From Rhodopseudomonas sp. P2A-2r (GTDB taxonomy: Bacteria > Pseudomonadota > Alphaproteobacteria > Rhizobiales > Xanthobacteraceae), in the NCBI RefSeq assembly GCF_026015985.1, contig NZ_CP110389.1, forward strand, positions 2,140,001 to 2,204,000: a stretch of DNA of 64,000 nt. Direction: 5' to 3'. Every line of letters begins with the position of its first letter. Position 1 is the stretch's first letter. Of this stretch, positions 29,401 to 38,914 are shown piece by piece. The translations under genes were made by a program, and so were the position numbers. The notes under the pieces were generated by a model that was given only the letters and a program-made list of their open reading frames with translations, did not search any database and was not told the origin of the DNA.

Positions 29401-32400
29401 ATGCCGCGACCGGCAACCAGGTGATGGTCTCCAACGGCATGCTCGATCTGGTGCCGAACACGGCGGCGGCGAATGCGATCCTGGCCAGCGGCGTGCGCAT
29501 CGGCGTCTGTGACAGCGGCAATTGCAGCGGCCAGACCGAAATCTACTCGGAAGGCACCATCGCGCTGGTGACGCCGAACCAGTTCCAGCTCGACGACGCC
29601 GTGCGTTACGGCACCCGCAATCTCACGCTCTCGGTCAGCCGGATCAATCTCGGCGACAGCGCGGTGTTGATTGACGCAGCAGCGCGAAATATCCTGCCGA
29701 GCGGGCTGTCGATGAACCAGGCGCTGCTCGATCGCCTGCTGCGCGGCGATACCCGCTACGGCGCGCCGGGGCTCGAGACGCTGACGCTGTCGGCGTCCAA
29801 TGCCGTCAACATTTTCGGCACCGTGACGCTGGACACCGTCGATCCCGCCACCGGCAAATCGACGCTGGCCAATCTGGTGCTCGGCACCCCGGCGATCTAC
29901 GGCGTCGGCAATGCCGGCGACGTCGCCACCATCCGCACCGGCAACTTCATCTGGCGCGGATCGACGCTGGCGCCGGGCGAACTGGTCGCGGGTGGCGCGG
30001 GCACCGGCAGCGGCACGCTGAACATCGATGCACAGCGTATCGTGTTCGGCTACGGCGCCCATTCGCGCCCGACCGGAAATGATGTCGACGGCCGGCTGGC
30101 GCTCGGCTTCGCCAATGTCAATCTGTCGGCGACCGACCGCGTCAGCGCCAACCAGCAGGGCAACCTGTCAGTCTATCAGTCGCGCGGCGCCTATGTCGCC
30201 GGCCAGGGCTACAGCTACAGCGGCGGCAACCTCACCATCGCGTCGCCCTTGGTGATCGGCGAGGGCGGCTCGGTCAACAGCATCACCGCCGGCGGCGCAT
30301 TGCGGCTGCTTGGCGCGGGTACGCCCGGCGCGGTCGCCACCGACACGCTCGGCGCGCAACTCACCTTGAGCGGCGACAGCATCGCGCTCGAAACCACGAT
30401 CGTGCTGCCGAGCGGCAAGCTGACGCTGAAGGCCAGCAACGACATTACCCTGACCGGGGCATCGCGGATCGACGTCGCCGGCCGTGAGGTCGTGTTCAAC
30501 GATGTCAGGAAATACAGCTGGGGCGGCGACGTCACGCTCGACAGCAGCAAGGGCAACATCCGCCAGGTGGCGGGTTCGGTGATCGATCTGTCGGCGCGTT
30601 TCAACAATGCCGGCAGCCTCACCGCGATCGCACTCGATGCCGTGGCCGGAACCGTCGATCTGCAGGGCGCAATTCTTGGCAGCAGCTTCGGTCGCTACGA
30701 TGCCGGCGGCACGCTGGTGCCGTATCGCGCCGGCAGCATTAGCGTTCGTGCGCAGAATCTCGGCGATTTCGCCGCGCTCAATGCGCGGCTCAATGCCGGC
30801 GGCGTCTATGGCGCGCGCAGCTTCCAGATCAAGCAGGGCGATCTCACCATCGGCAACGAGCTGAAGGCCAGAGAGATCAATGTCTCGCTCGACAACGGTG
30901 CGCTCACAGTGGCCGGCACCATCGACGCCAGCGGCGAGAGCGTCGGCACCATCCGCCTCGCCGCCAAGAACGGCCTGACCCTGACGGGATCGGCGGTGCT
31001 CGATGCTCATGGCACGGTGCTCCGCGTCGACAGCTACGGCAAGATCATCGACAGCCCGAACCGCGCTATCGTCGAACTGACGTCGCGCGATGGCCAGCTC
31101 ACCCTGGCGTCGGGTGCGCGGATCGATCTGCGCCATGGCACCGATGCAAAGACGGGAAGTGCTGCTTACCAGAATGACGGCCTGCCGCGCGGTACGCTTG
31201 AGCTCAACGCCGGGCGCACCGGCGAGACCAGTGGCGACGTCCGTATCGATGCCAGTGGCGCGCTGGATATTCGCGGCGCGCGCTCGATCGCCGTCAACGC
31301 GACCTGGACCTACAGCGACGCGAAGTCCATCACCGGTCCCGCGGCCAGCGGACGTCCCTATCAGGAGATCACGCAGGACTATCTCGATATCAAGGATGGT
31401 CAAAGTGTGCTGTTCATGAAGGTCGCGCTCGCTAACGGCAACCTGATGAACAACAAGCTCGCCGGTCTGCGCGCTTATTCCGACGCCTTCCATCTGCGTC
31501 CCGGCGTGGAAATCGTCAGCGCGACTCCGGATGGCGATCTGGTCGTGACAGGCGATCTCGATCTGTCCAAATATCGTTATGCCAGCGTCAACCCCAACAG
31601 CCAGGTGCAGCCCGGCATCTACGGTTCGGGCGAACCCGGCGCGCTGGTGATCCGTGCCGGCGGCGACCTCAATATCTATGGCAGCATCAGCGACGGGTTC
31701 ACCACGCCGCCAGGGACGCAGGATGACACTGGCTGGCTGTTGCTGCCCGGCAAGGAGTTCACCGGCGCCGATATCACCATCCCGCGCACCGGCGTGGTGC
31801 TCGCGACCGGCACCACATTCATCAGCGGCAAGGCACTGAATTTCGATCTGCCGATGCAAGCGGCGACTTTCGGTGCGGGCACGGTGATCCCGACGGCGAG
31901 TTCATTGAGCACGCTGATGAATCTGGCCGCAGGAACCGTGCTGAGTGCCAATGTGCGCGATGCGTCCGGCAACCTGCTGTTTGCGGCAGGCTCGATCGTC
32001 AGCGCGCCCGTCACGCTGCCGGCCGGCACGCAGTTCGACGCCGGCATGAAGCTGCCGGACTCCGCGTCGCTGGCGGCGCTGATCTGGCCGAAGGGTGTCG
32101 CGCTGCCGATACCGGGCCTGCTGAACGGCGATCTCGCGCTGCCGCTGGGCGCGATCTTGCCCGCGGGCACCAATGTCCTGCTGCCGGGTGGCGTGACGTC
32201 TGTGGATCTACGGCCCGGCGCTGCCGGTAAATTATACGGCGTAGCGGCGATGCTGCCGGAAGGGTCGCAGTCGTGGTCGATGCGGCTGGTCGCCGGCGCC
32301 GATACCAAGGCGGCCGACAGTCGCCTGACCGATCCGCATGCGACGTATGGCGATCTGCGATTGGCCGACAATCACTACGGCCTCTACGGCAAGCCTACCC

Positions 32401-35400
32401 CGGAAAGTTTCGTCCTGTCCCAATATGGCTGGGATAACTACATCGCTGACGGCGATCCGGCCGACTTTGTCGGCAGGCCGATCACTGATCCTGATCTGGT
32501 CAAATTGCTCGGATCAACCATTTGTTCGGACGATGCGCTTGCGTGCGGATTGTCCGCCAATCCTACGTTCGACTTTCTGCCCGGAAGCACGCGCTTCAGC
32601 GTGGTTCGCACCGGCGCCGCCGATCTCGACCTGCTCTCGGCGGGCAACCTGCAGATGAATTCGCTGTACGGCGTCTATACCGCCGGCTCGTCCTCGACCC
32701 CGACCAGCACCAGCGACCCCTACAATCTGCCGCGGGCCAAGACCGCGTCGGGCACGGTGCTCGGCGACCTCAACAAGGGCTATGAGAAACTCGTCGACGG
32801 CGGGACGGACAGCCTGGCGCGCGCCTGGTATCCGACCGGTGGCGGCAACCTGACCATCAAGGCGGCTGGTGACCTCACCGGCAATCTGATGACCCTGCCG
32901 GTCTTCACGAGCGGGGTCGGTCGTCCGAACGCGCGAGATATCGGCTATAACAGCGCGCCGATCGGCAACTGGTTGTGGCGCCAGGGCACCGGCTCCACGC
33001 TCGGCGGCGGCGCCGACCAAGCCACCGCCTGGTCAATCAATTTCGGCAGCTACGTCGCCCCGTCGATCCTTGGCGTCACCCGGGCCGACACGTTGGTCGG
33101 CTTCACCGGCTTCGGCACGCTGGGCGGCGGCGATCTCCGCGTCGATGTCGGCGGCAATGCCGGCATCGACACGCTGATGGGCAGGAACGTCGTTTCACCG
33201 GATGGCGTAAGCGCGCAGGATCAGTACAGCAACCAGCGCACCCAGGGTCTCGTGCTGGCCGTGGGCAGCACCGGCCGCGTCGGCGCCGATGGCAGCCTGA
33301 CGCTGACCGGCGGCGGCGACCTCGATCTGCGCGTCGGCGGCAAGCTCAACCCGGCCTCGCTGTACAAGGACGCCAGCTTCAACGGCACCGTCACCAACCT
33401 GCGCGGCGACACCGGCATCGCCGCAGCCTCCCTGGGCATGGTCAGCCCGACCTACGGCGTGCAGCCGATCGATCAGTCGCCGCGCGAAAGCCGGGCCTTT
33501 GATGTGTTCAATGCGTCGCGGGCACTGGCCTTCGGCGGTCTGCTCCTCGCGCCCGGCGATTCCACCTTCACGCTGAGCACCGGCAGCGATCTGGTGCTGT
33601 CCGGCGCCAGCGATCCCGGCCGCGTCACCACCGTGATCGATTCACCCTATGGTCCAGCCTATGCACGCGACGGCGCGGCCGGCGGCAAAACCTGGTTCTC
33701 GCTGTGGACCGACCACAGCGCCATCAACCTGTTCTCTGCAGGCGGCGACCTGGTGCCGATCAGCCTCGGGATCCAGCTGCCCTCCACCGACTCGGCGATC
33801 ATGTATCCGTCGATCCTCACCGCCGTCGCGGCAGGCGGCAGCTTCTACTATGGCAATGCGATCTCCAATCGAAACGACCCCATCGCGACCGTCTATTCGC
33901 CGCTGCTGCTGGCGCCCTCGGCCAACAGCAAGCTCGAATTCCTGGCGTCGGGATCGATCTATGCGGGCGGCTACACCGTGGCCCGGACCAGTGCATCGGC
34001 AGGGTCGCTGGCGACCCCGTTCCATCCGGCTTTCACCGTCATCGATCCGACAACCGGCACAAGGACATTCAGCAATCTCTCGGCCGCGGGCAACGTGGCT
34101 TTGGAGAGCCAGGGCATCGATCCGCTGTTCGCCTTCGGGCCCAACACCGCCAGCGCGGAATGGGGTAACCTCGATCCGGCGCGGTTCTACGCCGTCAATG
34201 GCGATCTGGTCGGCGTCAGCAGCGGCCGCATCCTGACCTTCACCAAAAACGATCCGACGCGGGCCGGGCAGGTCTGGTATCAGGGCGCAGGTCCGGTGCG
34301 CATGATGGCCGGCCGCGACATCGTCGGCAGCGGCACCGCGCTCGGGACCACCGAGGATGTGGCGGACACCAATCTCCAAACCTACTTCTCCTCGACCGGC
34401 AACCTGTTCGTGCACAATGTCGAGACCGATCTGTCGCTGGTGCAGGCCGGGCACGACATCATCTTCAGCAGCTTCAATGTCGTCGGCCCCGGCGCACTGC
34501 AGATCACCGCGGGCCGCAACATCCAGATGGACAACAAGGCCGGCGTGGTCTCGGTCGGCCAGGTGAGCGCCGGCGACAGCCGTCCCGGCGCCAGCATCTC
34601 GATGTTGGCTGGCGCCGGCGCGGCAGAGCCGGACTATCAGGCGCTGTTGCGCTATCTCGATCCGGCCAATCTGCTGCCGGCCGGAACGCCGCTCGACGGC
34701 TCCGGCAAGGTGGCCAAAACCTACGAGAAGGAACTCGCCGACTGGCTGACGCAGCGCTATGGCTTCAAAGGCAACGATGCGGCGGCCCGCGCGGCGTTCG
34801 GCGCGCTGGCTCCGGAGCAACAGCAGATATTCCTGCGCTCCGTCTACTTCGCCGAACTGAAAGCGGGTGGCCGTGAATATAACGACGCCAACAGCCCCCG
34901 CCATGGCAGCTATCTGCGCGGCCGTGCGGCGATTGCAGCGCTGTTCCCGAATGCGGCGGCAGGGGCGGGCGACATCACCATGTTCGGCGGCGCCGGCGTG
35001 CAGACCCTGTTCGGCGGCGACATCCAGTTGCTGGCGCCATCGGGCAAGATGGTGGTCGGCGTAGAAGGCGTCGCGCCGCCTTCTACGGCCGGCCTGGTGA
35101 CGCAGGGCACCGGCAATATCCAGATCTACAGCCAGGGCAGCGTGCTGCTGGGCCTGTCGCGCATCATGACCACGTTCGGCGGCAACGTCATCGCTTGGGT
35201 GGCGAACGGCGACATCAACGCCGGCCGCGGTTCCAAGACCACGGTGCTCTACACGCCGCCGAAGCGCGTCTATGACATCTACGGCAACGTCACGCTGGCG
35301 CCGCAGGTGCCCTCCGCCGGCGCCGGTATCGCCACGCTCAACCCTATCCCCGAAGTGAAGGCCGGCGACATCGACCTGATCGCGCCGCGGGCACCATCGA

Positions 35401-35837
35401 TGCCGGCGAAGCCGGCATCCGCGTCTCCGGCAACATCAATCTGGCCGCGCTGCAGATCGTCAATGCCGCCAATATCCAGGTGCAGGGCTCGTCATCGGGC
35501 ATCCCAACGGTGCAGGCGCCAAGCATCGGCGCTGCACTGTCGACATCCAACGCAACGGCGGCGACACAGCAGACGACGACCCCTGCGCCGGCGGCCAACA
35601 ACAGTCCCTCGGTGATCATCGTCGAAGTGCTCGGCTATGGCGGGGGCTGGCGGCCCTGGCGGAGCCGAAGGCGCGGCTCCGGGTGACCAGCGACGACGGC
35701 GCAGCAGCGAAGATCAATACGATCCCAACAGCGCCATACATATGCTCGGCAATGGCCCGGTGAGCGATGAACAGCGGAGGCGATTGACCAAGGAAGAGCG
35801 CGACAGGCTGGATGCGCTGGTCGTTCAACGAAATTAA
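23440..35837 (+). CDS. Giant filamentous haemagglutinin family exoprotein (TpsA), frameshifted
   Basis: ATG 23440 opens a signal peptide (RHVRLLAGVCSAALLAVAPKAVLARALNGG). An Ala/Gln helical linker and the TPS secretion/haemagglutination-activity domain follow at about residues 153-260 (QQAILNWQSFNVGARTTLTF, ADGQVYVINQSGIIFGGSAQ, where NQSGI replaces the classical NPNGI). Thousands of residues of beta-helix repeats follow. The C-terminal DUF3739-like region holds a helical segment (KTYEKELADWLTQRYGF.. FLRSVYFAELKAGGREYND) and the tail SVIIVEVLGYGGG. The frame is broken at G4 26479-26482, G3 35389-35391 and G5 35642-35646; restoring bases gives conserved sequence across each break (PGGFGSYAIIGNRG; APRGTIDAGEAG). 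Total about 4,130 aa. Probable surface adhesin exported by the TpsB at 8666. It is a paralogue of the 38915 gene. Confidence 0.88.
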
Positions 35838-35877
35838 AGGTGTCTATCTGGATTGTATCGAAGCGCCATCATTTCGC

Positions 35878-35899
35878 GCGGCCGGCGCAAGCCGGCCGC
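35878..35899 (+). terminator. GC-rich hairpin after the second exoprotein gene
   Basis: GCGGCCGGC, GCAA, GCCGGCCGC makes a perfect 9-bp stem capped by a GNRA-type tetraloop, 40 nt after the exoprotein stop. No T run follows. It probably ends or stabilises the very long mRNA. Confidence 0.45.
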
Positions 35900-35933
35900 T
35901 CGTCCGTTGAGGAAATGGGAAGACTGAGCGACC

Positions 35934-36334
35934 TTGCTCTCGTCGCAGTGGATGGATGATCATATTGTCGGGCGGTTGCATGATTGGTGGGACGACAAGA
36001 CTGCGCAGTTCGCGGGAAGGGGGCGGAGCCTCGGCGTGGATGAACTGATGCCGACCTTGGCCGATGTTCCGGAGATGGAGCCGGTCATTCTGCTTGCCCA
36101 TGAGCCAGATATCATGCCGCGGGTGCCCGTGCCGGTCGCGCTGGTATTGAGCGGTCACACCATGGTGGACAGTTCCGGTTGTTTAGTTGGTCCCCCGTGG
36201 TGCCGTCTCGTTGTCGCAACCGCTAGGCTTACGGACACGTGCGCGAGCAGTACGATCTGATCGTATCCGGCGGGTTGGGATGCACTATCGCCGCTATTCG
36301 CGTTGGCGTGCCGCCGGAGCTCGCAGATCGGTAG
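35934..36334 (+). pseudogene. Remnant of a calcineurin-like metallophosphoesterase
   Basis: The C-terminal half of a YkuE-type metallophosphoesterase is recognisable: VDELMPTLADVPEMEPVILLAHEPDIMPRVPVPVALVLSGHT. One missing base near C 36160-36161 follows; restoring it gives GHTHGGQFRLFSWSP, the metal-binding signature. Farther on, an in-frame TAG interrupts NR*AYGHVREQYDLIVSGGLGCTIAAIRVGVPPEL, where the family has Tyr. The N-terminal metal-binding half is absent. It is a broken gene, older than the frameshifts in its neighbours because it also has a nonsense codon and a truncation. It lies between two duplicated exoprotein units and may mark a recombination junction. Confidence 0.7.
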
Positions 36335-36353
36335 ATCGAGCGGGTTCGATTGT

Positions 36354-36382
36354 TTGACACTCGATTGTCATTCTATTGTCAT
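36354..36382 (+). promoter_or_regulatory. Pho-box-like triple repeat upstream of the third STN gene
   Basis: TTGACAC (36354), TTGTCAT (36365) and TTGTCAT (36376) are spaced exactly 11 bp apart. The last two are identical with a 4-nt spacer (TCTA), the geometry of a PhoB box (CTGTCAT-N4-CTGTCAT). A -10-like TATCAA lies at 36390-36395. The STN start is about 80 nt downstream. Confidence 0.5.
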
Positions 36383-36462
36383 CAAGAGCTATCAACGGTC
36401 CCGTGTAGCTCGAGCGAACAATCGCGACCTGATCGAGCGGCATTTGTACCGAGAGATTTGGC

Positions 36463-37162
36463 GTGAGATATCGAACTGCTATGCTTGGGGCGGCTCCGCT
36501 GATGTCGCTCTCGCTCGTGGCTCTCACCGTACCAGCCCTCGCCGGGGATCTACAAACCAGCCGATTCGATCTGCCCTCGCAGTCTCTCAGCTCCGCGCTT
36601 GAATCCTTCTGTAACAACACGGGGATGTTTGCCGCCTATGATGGCAAGCTCGTCGATGGTCGTGTGTCGTCTCCGGTTACGGGGGAGATGACACCGAAAG
36701 CTGCACTCGGGAGGCTCCTGGAGGGAACCGGGCTGACCGTCGAATACACCTCCAGCAATGCGTTCGTCGTCATGACGCCCCCCGAACTGGGCAAGTTCGG
36801 CGCGATCCCGCTGAAATAGGGCGAGCTGCGCTATCGTCATTGGACGAATCCGAGCGCCGATATTCGGCGCTGTTGCAACGATCGGTGGAAACTGCGCTTT
36901 GCGCCGACAGTAGGACGAAACTGGGAGATTATCGAGCGGCCGTGCGTTTCCGGATCGATCCGGGTGGCGCGTTGACCGGCGTGAGGCTTTTGGGCTCCAC
37001 CGGAAATCCGGATCGCGACGCGGCGATCGTCGCGGTCGCGGCTCAAGTGTCGCTCAAAGCGCCGCCACCGGCTCGAATGCAACAGCCGTTTGCGATGGTC
37101 GTGCTGCCGTATTCTCCGGGGGCAGCCCGAGTTGTCCCTGGCGCGATGGGGGGCGAGGGTGA
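36463..37162 (+). CDS. STN-domain periplasmic signalling protein (VreA-like), frameshifted
   Basis: GTG 36463 opens a signal peptide (LGAAPLMSLSLVALTVPALA|GD) and an STN domain (SRFDLPSQSLSSALESFCNNTGMFAAYDG.. ALGRLLEGTGLTVEYTSSNAFVVM). The frame then meets an early stop, but an extra C in the C6 run 36778-36783 joins it to a TonB_C-like module (YSALLQRSVETALCADSRTKLGDYRAAVRFRIDPGGALTGVRLLGSTGNPDRDAAIVAV). A further G in the G6 run 37148-37153 would bring a TGA at 37160-37162 that overlaps the GTG of the ECF gene exactly as in the other cassettes. As given, the second half appears fused to the sigma factor; that fusion is almost certainly artefactual. Confidence 0.75.
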
Positions 37163-37724
37163 TCAAGCACGCGAAATTCGGAGCTCCGGCACCTGGCGTG
37201 GAAACGCCTGGCCCGTCCCGCTACTCATCGACGCTGCGCGAACTGCTAGTCGATCGTTACGGCGATCTCAAAAAAGCCTGACACGCCGTCTTGGCTCCGG
37301 TGATTGGGCCGACGAGGCGCTGCAGGATACGTTCCTCACGCTCGACCGCGAAAATGCGAACGAGACGATCCGCAATCCCATGGCGTATCTGCTGCGGGCT
37401 GCGATCAACACGGCACTCAATCAGCGGCGGGCCGAGAGCCGAAGGCTGTCCGATGCAGAGATCGACGGCATTCTCGAAATTCCGGATGAGAATCCGGATT
37501 CGCTCCGTATAATTGAAGGACGGTCGGACATTGCGCGCTTCAAGGCGATCCTGATGGGGTTGTCACCGCGAGCAAGAGAGATCCTCATCGCGGTCCGTCT
37601 CGACGGTCGAACTCAGTCTGAGATCGCCGCGCATCTCGGGATTTCCCTCAGTCTGGTCGAGAAAGAGCTTCGGTCAGCGCACGAGTATTGTCTGAGACGC
37701 TTCAAGGCGGGCCGGGCAAAATGA
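37159..37724 (+). CDS. ECF-type RNA polymerase sigma factor (frameshifted)
   Basis: The likely start is GTG 37159, overlapping the restored stop of the STN gene. The N-terminal part (STLRELLVDRYGDLKK) is separated from the rest by a missing base in the A6 run 37270-37275; one more A gives DLKKSLTRRLGSGDWADEALQDTFLTL, matching region 2 of the two paralogues. Region 2 continues (RNPMAYLLRAAINTALNQRRAESRRL) and region 4 is complete (LMGLSPRAREILIAVRLDGRTQSEIAAHLGISLSLVEKELRSA). FecI-like. It would control the third exoprotein (38915) with the FecR at 37848. Confidence 0.85.
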
Positions 37725-37746
37725 ACCGAATCCTTGAGAAAAACAT

Positions 37747-37772
37747 GCGGGATCACCGCGTCAGAGGTGTCT
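37747..37772 (+). promoter_or_regulatory. Candidate ECF sigma promoter upstream of the third fecR
   Basis: GCGGGAT (37747-37753), 15 nt, GTCT (37769-37772), preceded by A-rich GAGAAAAACAT. The spacing and both halves are the same as before the first fecR and tpsB. It indicates that fecR can be transcribed separately from the sigma gene, as a feedback loop. Confidence 0.55.
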
Positions 37773-37847
37773 ATATCATTGATATGACGACTATTGAAAG
37801 TTCGCCGGCGAGTGGCGACGACGCAGTTCAGGGGCACGTGACCCACA

Positions 37848-38821
37848 ATGTCTGATGGCCGCTCCGATATGGACTGCGTCACTCCATTGGAGTTGGAGGC
37901 GCATGCCTGGGTTCGCCGTATTGCTTCGCGGGAAGCAACTGCGGCGGATGCGCGACGATTGCGCCAATGGTGCGCACAGAGCGCGGCGCATGAGACAGCC
38001 TTTCGGGACGCCCGGCAGCTCTGGAAAACCTTCGGCGCCGCGGCACTGCAAGTGCGCGAGGACGAGGTGCGCGCGGCGAAGCATCGCAGCGCGCGCCATT
38101 ATGTTTCCCGCCGGATGGTGCTGGGGGCGCTCTCGCTGCATCGGTCGCCGGCGTCGCGATCGTTCGCCCGCCTTTGCGTCTGTGGCCATCACTTGCCGAA
38201 CTGGAAGCCGATTTTCGGACCGGAACGGGCGAACAGCGGCAGATTGCCATTGCCGATGTCGCATCGGTCCAGATGAACACCAAGACAAGCCTGGTCATGA
38301 AGGGTGGCGACCACGACCGATCGGTCGAGCTGGTGGCCGGGGAGGCCTCGTTTCGTGTCACGGCGGACGCGTCGTCGTTCAACGTGCTCGCTGCCGACGG
38401 TCGGACCCACGGAGCCGGCGGACGTTTCGATGTGCGACTCGATGACGCATCAGTCTGCGTGACATGTTTCTCCGATCAGATCGAAGTGACGCGGAACGCG
38501 AAAACCGTTCGGCTCAAGCAAAGCGAGCGCGTGATCTACGACAGTCGTGGCCTCGGCGAGGTGGCCGCGGTCGACCCGGCCATCGCGGGGGCCTGGCAGG
38601 ACGGGTTGATCATCTGCCGAAATACGCCGCTGTCGGACTTTGTGAATGAACTGAATCGCTACCGTCCTGGTCGGATCGTGTTGTTCCGTTCGGACATCGG
38701 ACGCTTGTCGGTCAGCGGGCGTTTCAACATCGTTGAGCCCGATCAGGCACTTACCCAGATTCAGAAAGCCTTCAGCCTGCGCGTCCGGAATCTGCCCGGC
38801 GGCCTTGCGTTGGTCGGCTAG
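37848..38821 (+). CDS. FecR-family anti-sigma factor (frameshifted)
   Basis: The N-terminal domain (LELEAHAWVRRIASREATAADARRLRQWCAQSAAHETAFRDARQLWKTFG) runs to the G5 run 38123-38127. There one missing G breaks the frame; the restored reading is RRMVLGGALAASVAGVAIV followed by RPPLRLWPSLAELEADFRT, which supplies the missing membrane span. The periplasmic FecR region (GEQRQIAIADVASVQMNTKTSL.. SVELVAGEASF) and the C-terminal STN-like module (CRNTPLSDFVNELNRYRPGRIVLFRSDIGRLSVSGRF.. RNLPGGLALVG) follow. It has its own ECF-type promoter candidate. Role: anti-sigma partner of the 37159 factor. Confidence 0.84.
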
Positions 38822-38842
38822 CTGGTTCGCGAGATCCGTTAG

Positions 38843-38879
38843 AAAAAATCCTTGAGGGGTTCGGCGTCGAGAGGTGTCT
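38843..38879 (+). promoter_or_regulatory. Near-match ECF promoter before the third exoprotein
   Basis: AAAAAA (38843-38848) leads to AGGGGTT (38855-38861), a 14-nt spacer and GTCT (38876-38879), 36 nt before the exoprotein ATG. It resembles the GCGGGWT-N15-GTCT sites with one base less in the spacer and a degenerate first half. Confidence 0.45.
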
Positions 38880-38914
38880 CCTTAATAAGGGGCTGACGGG
38901 TTGTCGGACAGCTC

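Noticed and set aside
36840..37724. An apparent single protein joining a TonB_C-like domain to an ECF sigma factor
   Set aside because: The join arises because two genes fall in one frame after missing bases. Adding G at 37148-37153 creates a GTGA stop/start overlap, and adding A at 37270-37275 restores the sigma N-terminus, exactly as in the paralogous cassettes.
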